DNA of 64,000 nucleotides from Rhexocercosporidium sp. MPI-PUGE-AT-0058. Taxonomy: Eukaryota > Ascomycota > Leotiomycetes > Helotiales. This document shows positions 55,102-64,000 of the stretch, in pieces (the first letter of the stretch is position 1; each line of letters starts with the position of its first letter). Where the stretch lies: assembly GCA_020746875.1 (NCBI GenBank), contig JAGTJL010000005.1, positions 62,001 through 126,000 on the forward strand, given 5' to 3'. The notes beneath the pieces were generated by a model, which did not search any database, was not told the DNA's origin, and worked only from the letters and a program-made list of their open reading frames with translations. The position numbers and the translations under genes were made by a program.

Positions 55102-56765
55102 ATGGAGAAAGTCCACGATGCATCGTCCGATGACCCGGAGAAGAGAGCGAACATCTCTCCTAAGACTACGTCGTTCGAAGATGACGAGAACAGGGGAGTC
55201 ACTTTCATCCATGCAGACCCAAATGATGGAGATGAGGCTCTCAAAGCTTTTGAGGGGCAAGAGGCGATTGTTATGACAGAGGAGATGGAAAGAAAACTAC
55301 TGCGAAAGATCGATTGGAACCTGATGCCGGCAAGTTTGATATTGTTCGAAGGCTGATAATTTACTGATCATTCAAAGATGTTATGCGTGGTCTATGGCCT
55401 CAATTACCTCGACAAGACAACACTCTCCTACGCGAGCATCATGGGAATGCAGAGCGCCATCCACTTACATGGTACCAACTATCAATGGCTAGGGAGCATG
55501 TTTTACATCGGATACTTGGCATGGGAGTATCCAACGAATCGATTCCTGCAACGACTCCCTCTCGCGAAATGGTCTGCATTCAACATCATAATGTGGGGAG
55601 GAACACTTTGCTGTATGTCAGCCGTCAAGAACTTTGCAGGCGCTGTAGCAGTACGGTTCTTCCTAGGAGTCTTTGAAGCAGCAGTCACGCCTGGTTTCGC
55701 ACTGTTTACCTCGCAATGGTATACGCGACAGGAACAAGGGACAAGAACGGGGATCTGGTTTAGTTTCAATGGCTTTGCCCAGATCTTCGGCGGGTTGGTA
55801 GCTTATGGCATATCCACTGGTGTGAAGAAACACGGCGCTGCGATTGACTCGTGGCAGATTGTGTTCTTGACCATTGGGTTAATCACCGTTATGGTTGGGT
55901 GCGTCTTCCTGTACTTCATGCCCGACAATCAGCTCAATGCGAAGTTTCTCACCCCGCAGGAGAGAATCATGGCGATTGAACGAATCAGGAAGAACCAGCA
56001 GGGTGTGGGTAACAAGCATTTCAAGATGTATCAGTTCAAGGAGGCATTGACAGATCCAATGACGTGGGCTTTCGTCTTCTTTGCGTTGGTTGCAGATATC
56101 CCAAACGGTGAATTTACCCCACAGCCTCTCAGTTGCATGACTAACCAATTCCAGGGGGTATCTCGAATTTTTTTTCGCAACTGATTGTTTCTTTTGGCTA
56201 CACACCTGACGAATCTCTGCTCTACGGAACCCCAGGTGGAGCTATTGAAGTGGTGTTCTTGATCGTCTGTGGATATCTTGGGGACAAGCTTGGACGACGT
56301 GTACTAGTGGGAATGTCAGGAATGGTTACCTCAATCATGGGCATGCTCTTGATAGTATGCCTTCCATTGTCCATACCATCAGGTCGACTTGCAGGGTACT
56401 ACCTAACTCAAGCATCTCCAACTGGCTTCGTGGCCCTGCTCTCTCTTATCTCCAGTAACGTCGCCGGCTATACTAAGAAGACCACGGTCGGGGCATTATA
56501 CCTGATTGCTTACTGCACAGGTAACATCATTGGGCCGCAGACTTTCAGGCCTGAAGACAAGCCAAGGTATATACCTGCCGAGATCACTATCGTTGTATGT
56601 TATGCGGTTTGCGTGATTGACCTGGCTTTCATTCATTGGTACTATGTAAGGAGAAACAAGAGAAATGCAGGTGTGAGGGCGCAGCCAGGGTACAGGAAGT
56701 TGGACAAGCAGGAATTCTTAGATTTGACTGATCGAGAGAACCCCGAGTTTATCTACACACTGTAG
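55102..56765 (+). CDS. MFS allantoate permease-family (Dal5-like) transporter
   Basis: Three exons, 55102-55329, 55378-56107 and 56155-56765; 522 residues. The first intron has a GC donor (GCAAGT) and an AG acceptor; only this gives LMP-MLCVVYGLNYLDKTTLSYA without a shift. The second is ordinary (47 bp). Family signs: a 75-residue acidic tail ending EEMERKLLRKIDWNLMP, then LDKTTLSYASIMGM, GSMFYIGYLAWEYPTNRFLQ, GVFEAAVTPGFALFTSQWYT, WQIVFLTIGLITVMVGCVF, and near the end KKTTVGALYLIAYCTGNIIG followed by PQTFRPEDKPRY. Twelve helices expected, plasma membrane. The family imports allantoate, nicotinate, biotin-like or other organic anions; which one cannot be told. Confidence 0.9.
55330..55377 (+). 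other. GC-AG intron
   Basis: 48-bp intron with donor GCAAGT and acceptor TTCAAAG; a CTGAT-type branch sequence lies about 10 bases before the acceptor. A GT donor nearby (GTTTGA) would break the frame. Confidence 0.65.
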
Positions 56766-58677
56766 GAGTCCTGCTTCTTGCTCAACTTTGTATGATAGCA
56801 GACTGCACGTCAGTCAGGACATCGAATGAAAGCAGTCTCTTGGCTACCTACCCGCAGATATTCACAGCTAGGCGATTCATCATACCAGAGATGCGCTTGG
56901 ACCCGTCCGATACAGGGGCTCAAGATCTTCGTGATTCAGGTGTGGTTAAGCTCAGTGCCTGTCACGAATTAGGCGGGGTTGATGTTCATGCGTTACATGT
57001 TATCAAGACTTCGCTTGCTTTGGTAGTACGGTAACTGTGTTACTAAAGGACAATTAATGATGAAAGCTCTAGAGTTCTTTATTCTTCATTCGAATCATGT
57101 GGCGCAGGCTTCGAATGTATGAAACTACCGATAGTCTATCTATGACAAACCGATATCATTCGATTTCTATAAAAGCAATGATTGAGGGCCTAGGTCTCAT
57201 TCGGCGCAGAACACCTACTGTACGTAGCCTCAAGTCCGTGTCACATTTGCGGAGTGCCACGGCCTTGCATTTAGCCAGCCGCGATTCTGCGACAGCAACG
57301 ACCCCAGATCTCGGGCTCGCATATGCTTCTTCAAGTCTAGATAATCTACCCTATGTGTTCTTTAGCACCGATCCAATAGCGACGGCATGATAACGCGACG
57401 GACCGCAGATGTCAAGTTGCGACGAGAAAGGCCGGTGATGATTGTGTCTGTGGTGCTCGGAGGATTTATTGACGACCTATTGTCAAAGCCTTCATAATTT
57501 GGAAGGCTGAGATGACTTTTAGATGTCAACTTCTTGAAATGTTGAGGAACTGTGAAGACAAAATTTCCCTCTCGAAGAATCTTATGACGAGCGAGGCTGT
57601 TCAGAGTTACAAACCAGTACCTCGGCCAGCCTTGGAGGCTCTGTGAACTTCAGACTTGCCGTATTCCGCCCAATCGCAGAGAAGAAGAGCTTCAAGCCAG
57701 ACGATTCTGTTCAAGGATGACGATACTTTCACCGGATATTGCACTTTTGATATAGTCAAGTTCAGATGACCAGCAACCCCACACAGCTTGTGGATTCGGA
57801 CTTCTCACCGTCTCGCCCCTTATCCCATCTCATTGGACTCGTTAGACAACAGCTGCTTGTCGACCCACGAGGCTGACTTTTGTTCAGCTGAACAGCTCGC
57901 CTAGAAGGGAGATGTTGCGCAAGAATCCCTGTGCGGTGGCTCAGGGCAAGCGTTTCATAGGCTGCTCAACCCCAGATCACGATTATGCCTTCTCCCACAC
58001 CCTTTCCCCTGGGATAAAACCATGCCACGACCGCCATGGCTCGAATCCTTCAAAAGCATAAAGTGAAGGGGTAACAGTCCGATGGCTGCAGCACTCTACA
58101 GAGGCGTGCAAATCATATGTTCCCAAGGACATCAATGATATTGAAATCTGAATTTCATCCAATCGCTGAGCTGAAGATCTTCTGCTTGAATCCCAATGCA
58201 GACGGTACTGATCCAGCCGGGGAAGCGGGTCCAATACAGAACCCTGCTCATCCCAAGTTTCGGGGATCAAATTGCAAGGGCTTCGTCCCCGAAAGCTCAC
58301 GTTCGAGCCAAGTCAGGGAAGAGGAGTGAGACATAAACTCCTGCAAACCGCCAGTGCACGATAGATAAAGCATGAGCTGGGGTTATGTCGGTAAAAGAGT
58401 GCGTCTGGAAAGCATGAACGGCAGAGAAATTGATCGTCGTTGGATGAGATTTTGTTCTAGCTCTGAGCTTCTTTTCATCGCAGTCTCCCACTTCAATTTT
58501 CCGACTCGTATGAGACGTGCGGTTCAGCCTCTTTTTCATCTGCACTTGATCATGTCCCACTGCAATTGGTACCCGTACTGTCTGTCTTTACTGTAGTCTT
58601 GAGTGAATGAGATTGGGTGAGACATTGGCGGGTCAGAAGGTTTGGATGCGAGAGCTTCACGAATATCCAATTTGAAG
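56766..58677. other. Long spacer, no gene seen
   Basis: 1.9 kb. The 97-codon open frame at 57097-57390 is Ser/Arg/Thr-rich without a motif. No repeats or RNA genes recognised. Confidence 0.5.
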
Positions 58678-59820
58678 ATGTATCTTCCGAAGGTTGCCAC
58701 TGCTGTTCTGGCGTTGCGACAAGCGACAACAATTGTCCTACCTTCTTCATACTGCTCTCCACAATGTCGTAAGTTCAATCAATACTTGTGTGTGTAGTTC
58801 TACACTAATCAGTCTTTGAAGCATCTTGCAAGACGGAGATTACAAACTTCGACGGTGCGACAACATCCTGTGTCGCAAACTCCTCGTTCATCACGAATTG
58901 TGGAGCTTGTCAGCAATGCATATTTACATACAACGTGGAAACTGGACGGACGGAGGCCTCGACTCAGCTGGAGGTAGTAATGATTAATGTCGTCAATCTT
59001 TGCGACAACACGACGGTAGCCCCACAGGTTTCGGCTCTTCAATCGCAAGCTTCGAGGATATCGAGGATGGGGGTTATGCTTGCATCAGCCACCTTGAGTG
59101 CGTCTGCTTCTATCACAACTTCAACGCCGTCGACTACCACGTCTGGGGTGGAATTTTGGAGGACAGTCGATCCAAACAATCCGTCTTTCCGATCTGTCCT
59201 GGCTACTGCGACTTGGGCCTCAGAATATTCGTCGTGGAAAGCAGGTAGGCATCCCACCATCAGTGTAGACGTATGGTATCTAATTTTGACTAGCATCAGC
59301 AACGTCTTCTTCTACGCCATCTTCGAGTAGCACCAACATCCCCCTTCCTGCCACCGGACCTACCCAACCACTCAACACATCCTGGATAGCTGGACCAGTG
59401 ATCGGATCAGTACTTGGGCTCTGCACTGTGATAGTTGTGATATTCTTCACGCGGAGAAGGCACATGCAAGCCCTTGCGCTGATGAAGCCACCGACGATAT
59501 CAATTACTAAAGAATTCAATGACGGAGAATCAACACATTCCCAACCTTCGAAGGCACAGTTACATTCCGACTGTGTGGAGGCCAAAGAGTTGGAGAACTG
59601 TGAGGTGGTTATGCCAGCCGAATTGCCTGCGCTGGAGCCGGTGGGCAGTGAACTGAGTACGCCAAGAGATCAACGGACGAGATGCGAGGAGGATTGGCCG
59701 TTACCTATAAGTCCGCTGCCAATGAGCCCGCTGCCATTATTGTTTGCAATGAGTGAATGGAGGGATGAAAGAGCGGGTGTGAAGGAAGGGCCGAAGCATG
59801 AGACGTTTTACCACCCTTGA
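58678..59820 (+). CDS. Cys-rich surface protein with one membrane span
   Basis: Three exons, 58678-58768, 58822-59244 and 59294-59820; introns 53 and 49 bp; 346 residues. A weak signal peptide (MYLPKVATAVLALRQATTIV) precedes a Cys-rich ectodomain of about 70 residues: YCSPQCPSCKTEITNF, TTSCVANSSFITNCGACQQC, with NLCDN later. A Ser/Thr/Pro stem follows (TTSTPSTTTS, SSSTPSSSTN), then one membrane helix (GPVIGSVLGLCTVIVVIFF) with a basic stop (TRRRHM) and a cytosolic tail rich in Pro and acidic residues. Looks like a wall- or membrane-sensor type protein; no known domain name given. The paired CxxC spacing suggests several disulphides. Confidence 0.72.
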
Positions 59821-60545
59821 TTCGGAGAATGATGGAAGCTTCACTATACACGTCAGCGAACTTGCGGTTTGTAAACCCGGCGGGCGCGAGACACTCCCGC
59901 TGGCAACAAGACAGATATATCCGGCATGCGATCTGATACTGGCCTCTGGCGGATCCCGGACGGAACCCAGGGGGTTCCAGCTGTCTGTTTACGTCAGGCG
60001 ATATGGATTTGCAAGTCTTTTAACGAAAAGGATTATCATCCGAGAAGGAGAAAAGATCCCAACACTTGATTAGTGCGGGTGTAATGAGGAGCTGGAGAAT
60101 ATCTTGTACGGTGCAGCATCGTGCTATTGGAGGATGCCATAGGCACAGCAGTTTATAGAGTCAGATGAAAGTGTTGTACAATGAATGCTGGGCGGCGGAG
60201 AACAGGTTTGCAACAGAAGGTTACCTTGCTGCCGGTGTAAACAATCACGTGGCTGTCTAGGCGTTGAAGCTGTTAGTATAGTAGCTGGGTTCTAGACATT
60301 CGAACTAGTCTTTCGGGCACATCTCTAAAGAGAGAACTTCTATACATATATAATCATGAATCTAATTTGATGCTAGTATTTAGCTTACCATGAAGTGGCG
60401 GCATTCAAGTCTTGTATCGTTCGGCGTGAGTCATTAGGCGAGAAGTTAAATACAACAAGATATTCTTAATGGTCTGTCCTAATATTCTACGCAAACCAAA
60501 AATTTCGGACACCACAATAGAGTGAGAAATCAGAGTATCACCAAA
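59821..60545. other. Spacer, no gene seen
   Basis: Promoter side of the D123-family gene. No clear TATA box; AT-rich from about 60300. Confidence 0.5.
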
Positions 60546-61859
60546 ATGATCTCAGGGAGAATTCTAATCGGTCGACGACCTCTGCGCACACGACCTGAGG
60601 ACAGAGTAAATGCATACAATCACCATGCGCTCGCTCCCTGGCTCGCGGAAACGGGTATCTTGACACCACTATACTTCTACCGACGAGCGCAAGAGATACG
60701 ACCTTTCAATATGGCACGTTGGATTACGCCGCCTGCTGTCAGACAGCATATGCTTCGTTGTCCAACCTTCGTGCTAGACTTTACCCCTGAGCATTTACAA
60801 AGGATCCTTCGCGCAGCTGCGATTTCTAGATACGGTGCAGCTGAGAACTTACCTCTTGTCAAGGGAGATCTGGAGAAAATGGCCGACGAGCTTGGGAATC
60901 TGGATGACGTTCCAGCAGAGGGATTTTTCGTCCGAGTCAGCAATTGCTCTCTGAAAGATGCAGACGACGGGAACCAAAAGCCACTTTATACGATATACGA
61001 CGCGTTGATCAAGATAATCTCTTCAAAGCGAGCAGTTCACAGTCTCTTGGACCTGCAATCAGAATCTGATACCGTGGATCACAAGATATTCTTCTTTCCG
61101 TATTTCGAGGATCTGGATAAGTTGAGTGAGTGGCGATGCTTCATATATAACGGAGACATTGTTGCGATCAGCCAGACGAGATTCTATCAGAACCATCACG
61201 CAGGCGTGAAGGATGAGGCGCTGAGGGATTTAGTACGGCAGGCGAGGCGGTTATGGAGGCAGATTGCGCCGGCTTTTGAGTTCGACAGTACGATTCTGGA
61301 TTTGTACGCCGATGTTAGAGAGGCTGGATTCCAAATCAAGCTCATCGAGATGAATCCTTGGGGAGCGCATTTAGGGACGGGAAGTTTGCTGTTTCATTGG
61401 ATTGATGATGCGGATATCTTGCAGCCTGAAACACCGACGGGGAGGACGGTGCTTAGACTTGTGCAGGCAAAAGGGACAGGCACGGGACCGGTGAAGTACT
61501 TACCGAAGGCAATGGTTAATGACATTGGACATGGGAGTATCATTAATGACGAGCTGAAGGTTTTGCGAAGTAAAGGGCTGGAATGGACACTGCATCCGAA
61601 GGAAACTCAGCGTTTGATGTCGTTACCTGTGCCAGGGAAGACGAGCAAAGAGATTACTGTCACGAGAGCAGAGGGGTTGAGAAGGCTAAGAAAAGGACGT
61701 GGAGTGGAGCCTGAGACTAATAGCGAGGGAGAGGATGGACAAGAAATCGAGACTGGCATGAAACTACATGCGCGATTTAAGAGAATGCAGAGAGTGTTTG
61801 TGGAGGAGGAAGGGTTAGGGGAGGCCACTTTAAAAGAATATGTAGAGCTTCTTTCGTAG
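60546..61859 (+). CDS. D123/Cdc123-family protein
   Basis: 437 residues, no intron. The ATG at 60546 is chosen because the frame further upstream begins only at a GTG. D123 family signs (ATP-grasp-like fold, the group of the eIF2 assembly factor Cdc123): GFFVRVSNCSLKDADD, IFFFPYFEDLDKLSEWRCFI, GDIVAISQTRFYQN, DSTILDLYADVREAGFQIKL and IEMNPWGAHLGTGSLLFHWI. The usual family motif has Asp where this protein has Glu (IEMNPW), and the C-terminal 130 residues are longer than in Cdc123, with basic and acidic patches (KGRGVEPETNSEGEDGQEIE). Probably a divergent paralogue with an unknown partner rather than the essential Cdc123 itself; that is inference. Confidence 0.75.
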   Translation: MISGRILIGRRPLRTRPEDRVNAYNHHALAPWLAETGILTPLYFYRRAQEIRPFNMARWITPPAVRQHMLRCPTFVLDFTPEHLQRILRAAAISRYGAAENLPLVKGDLEKMADELGNLDDVPAEGFFVRVSNCSLKDADDGNQKPLYTIYDALIKIISSKRAVHSLLDLQSESDTVDHKIFFFPYFEDLDKLSEWRCFIYNGDIVAISQTRFYQNHHAGVKDEALRDLVRQARRLWRQIAPAFEFDSTILDLYADVREAGFQIKLIEMNPWGAHLGTGSLLFHWIDDADILQPETPTGRTVLRLVQAKGTGTGPVKYLPKAMVNDIGHGSIINDELKVLRSKGLEWTLHPKETQRLMSLPVPGKTSKEITVTRAEGLRRLRKGRGVEPETNSEGEDGQEIETGMKLHARFKRMQRVFVEEEGLGEATLKEYVELLS

Positions 61860-62705
61860 CCTTCATCTTGTCCTTCGGGAGGATTCTCTTACCCAAGATC
61901 GGACATGCAAGGAAATCATACAATACCACATATTGTCTTTTGGAACATTACTTAAGGAAGCGAAAACTAAGAGAATTGAAGTATATGTTGCCAGGTGCAA
62001 TTAGGAACGAGATAAACAGCCAAACCTAAAATAGCCGACTATAAATACTAATGAATGCACCAGACCATAAGGTGAATTATCAATAGGTCGAAGCTAGAAG
62101 ATCAAATGCAATAGAACAATAGTGTGAAATTTTTGGGTGTTGCTTCAAGTTTGACCTTTGCTCCACATTCCCGGAGTGGCCGAGCGAACCTCTATTCGGA
62201 CTCGCTTAACAAGGTTGTTGACATTATCGATACAATCCGAATCACTCCTGTCTGTCATTTAGTTAGTGATATACAGACGAAAGCCTATAGTTCACTTACA
62301 GATAATCTAATTGTGAAGAAGTCATCACGATGAGACAAGACATCCCCCACTCCTCGCTCGTAAGCCCAGTCAGCACGAACATGTGCAGGTATTTGTTGGC
62401 TTGCGGCGAAATGCCTCCTCAAGCCAGCTACCAGTCCAAAAGTCCCTGCGAGTGCTGCAGCCCGGCTCATGAAAGCCAAGGCTTATTGGAGATAATCTTA
62501 TTCCTGTATTGTCTTGGGATATCGCGAGTGGAAAACAATTGTCATCCAGGCTGTTTGGCGTCGGCTAGAGTGGGTCGGTGATAGCTGCAGGATGCCTAAG
62601 CACGCTTGTGTCCGTTTTAAATTTTGGAGCACGTAGACAAGTGTGAGAGCTAGGATGATGTTCGGCATCTTGTGTTCGGATCGAATCACACCACTAGCTG
62701 CCGAA
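61860..62705. other. Spacer, no gene seen
   Basis: 3' flanks of two convergent genes. A tRNA-like start near 62173 was rejected because no acceptor stem or T-arm follows. Confidence 0.5.
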
Positions 62706-63825
62706 TCATGAGAGCGGGCGTGAATGGTGGTCTCTTGCGTGCTTCAGCAGAGCTTTGTTCCTGAAGAAGCCATTCCCACCCTTTCGAGCACAGCCTGGAG
62801 CGGTACAAGGGAACATAATTTTATCTTGTACTTCCCGGAGGTGATCCGTATAATTGCTCTGAGTTTTAAATGACCGACGTGGGGGCTGCGAGCGAGATGG
62901 GGGCCCGTACGAGTCTTCGACTTCCCAACAATCGATGTGTGAACAATATCTTTTCTTCTTGAGTTTCCGAACGGGACGGACCCGCTGATTCTTACTTGCG
63001 TCTATGACGATATCCATGCTGTGGAATCCTCGCAGATGCTGTGTGAGGTGGTCTTGTCTAGCGAATAATTTGGGATGCTGACAATAGGGGCAAGGGATAG
63101 CTGCATTCAGGTTATGCCCTTGTATGTGCCTATCAAGGACGTCGAGACGAGAGAAAACATCACTGCATTTGCAGCAGTAAGGTGAATGATGGGTCTTCTT
63201 GGTGTGTAGGTTCAACGATGCTTTGCTGCTAAATTGGAGTCTACACTCTTGGCAACCGATTTCCAACTCCAATGTAAGGTAGCCATGCGCTTGGTTCGAA
63301 CTTGACGAGTCCCCTGCTACCATTGGAACATTTTCATTGTTCGTGTGGTCGCTGTCGAGTGGGCAATGAATCTGAGAAGTTTGGGGTAGAGAAATATTTT
63401 CCATGCCTTGCATTTTGCCGCTATGGTAAAAGTCAGTTTTGGTTTTCATGAAGAAACCTACGGACTTGCTGAATTGACGATATTCACATAGGAGGCAATT
63501 GACTCACATTGTCCAATCCCAAAGATCGGGGTTCTGGCTCAGACTGTCGGGTAGCCTGATTGGAGAAGATCCATCGTCTTGAAGCGTAAATGAAATCTGG
63601 ATCTCTAGATCCTGGAATTGATTGAGTAGTGGCCCAGTTTTCCCATGCGTTATGGTCAGGTGTTGTATATTGAAATTGTCTTTGGGGCTGGCCACCTGGG
63701 GGAAAAGCTTTGGGGGATAAGGGTAAGTAGGGCTACTCAAATGTACCAAACGGCATAGAATCTGGGCTCAAGAGCTGACTGTCGAGCATCGTCCAGAGGT
63801 CTGCTGGAAATTGTAAAGTTTCCAT
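62706..63825 (-). CDS. C2H2 zinc-finger protein
   Basis: Proposed exons 63825-63747, 63695-63508 and 63464-62706 with introns of 51 and 43 bp; 341 residues, start METLQFPADLWTMLDSQ. The first 110 residues are an acidic/aromatic region (DHNAWENWATTQSIPGSRDP) as often seen in activators. The last 190 carry four C2H2-type fingers: CQECRLQFSSKASLNLHTKK (H-x4-H), CCKCSDVFSRLDVLDRHIQG, CPYCQHPKLFARQDHLTQHL and CTAPGCARKGGNGFFRNKAL, with a basic block between the last two (RPVRKLKKKR). Nuclear DNA-binding factor likely. Exon 2 is open in a second frame too, and the first two exons rest only on splice logic; the finger-bearing exon is firm. Confidence 0.65.
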
Positions 63826-64000
63826 TGGTGTTAGGTAGTGATGAATAAGGGGCGTGTGGTTTGGTAGGTAGTTTCCAATGTCGGCCGAGGCGTCTGGTAA
63901 GAACAGCGGAGGCGCAACGGCAAGCGAGGCAAGAGTGCGCGCAGCAGGGGGTATTTTGCTGGAGCAGGTGGGTGATCGCAGCAGTAGTGAGAAGAATGTG
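63826..64000. other. Upstream region of the zinc-finger gene
   Basis: 175 bp of GC-rich leader/promoter DNA to the window end; no motif recognised. Confidence 0.5.

Noticed and set aside
62173..62215. tRNA-like start (GGAGTGGCCGAGCGA)
   Set aside because: No matching acceptor stem, anticodon arm or T-arm can be folded downstream.
1..64000. CRISPR arrays, rRNA genes, prokaryotic operons
   Set aside because: Nothing of the kind is present; the only regular repeats are the eukaryotic minisatellite and short tandem repeats.

Overview
The window is nuclear DNA of a filamentous ascomycete (Pezizomycotina). Nearly every gene has several 43-82 bp introns with GTAAGT-type donors and CTRAY-like branch sites. 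The families are typical of such fungi: a Zn2Cys6 regulator, DHA1, DHA2 and allantoate-type MFS carriers, an asco-laccase ending in DSGL, a Kre9/KNH-type wall protein, NmrA and SDR enzymes. Transposon relics are AT-rich and full of stops, as expected after RIP-like C-to-T mutation. A Leotiomycete-like genome is plausible, but species cannot be read from the sequence.

Layout. (1) 1-8.4 kb is an accessory block of immune/NLR-type domains: a GC-rich TPR-CHAT (caspase-like) gene cut by the window edge, a ubiquitin-like/SPRY gene whose first exon carries the start of a PNP (nucleoside phosphorylase) domain, a broken SIR2 domain directly upstream of that PNP piece, and a long frameshifted ankyrin gene in the opposite direction. 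(2) 8.4-14.4 kb is gene-poor, with one lineage-type hypothetical gene, a pogo-like transposase remnant and two nested MITEs with visible target-site duplications. (3) 14.4-23.4 kb holds an MFS carrier, an SDR, a Zn2Cys6 factor, a Nudix/eIF2B-like fusion and an NmrA protein. (4) 23.6-27.1 kb is a 27-unit minisatellite followed by a decayed 2.7 kb Mutator-like element with about 50 bp TIRs and a perfect 8 bp duplication. (5) 27.1-36.8 kb has housekeeping genes (SPOUT1-like methyltransferase, ALG6 glucosyltransferase) and two cell-surface proteins. (6) 37-43.5 kb has a glycine-rich gene with a one-base frame break, a DHA2 efflux pump and a GPI-type Kre9/KNH protein. (7) 43.5-50.9 kb is mostly spacer around a ten-exon laccase with a 12-nt microexon. 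(8) 50.9-54 kb is a secreted subtilase pseudogene. (9) 55-63.8 kb has an allantoate-family permease with a GC-AG intron, a single-pass surface protein, a D123/Cdc123-family protein and a C2H2 zinc-finger protein.

How the genes relate. Most are independent, each with its own promoter. The MFS-SDR-Zn2Cys6-NmrA group resembles the accessory part of a metabolic cluster but has no backbone synthase here. The first 8 kb stands out: CHAT, SIR2, PNP, ankyrin and SPRY modules are all known parts of NLR-like or conflict systems, and here they are crowded together, recombined and partly dead. That is the best candidate for an undescribed system. Introns, frameshifts and terminal repeats were read by hand. 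Family names rest on motif recognition, without a database search.
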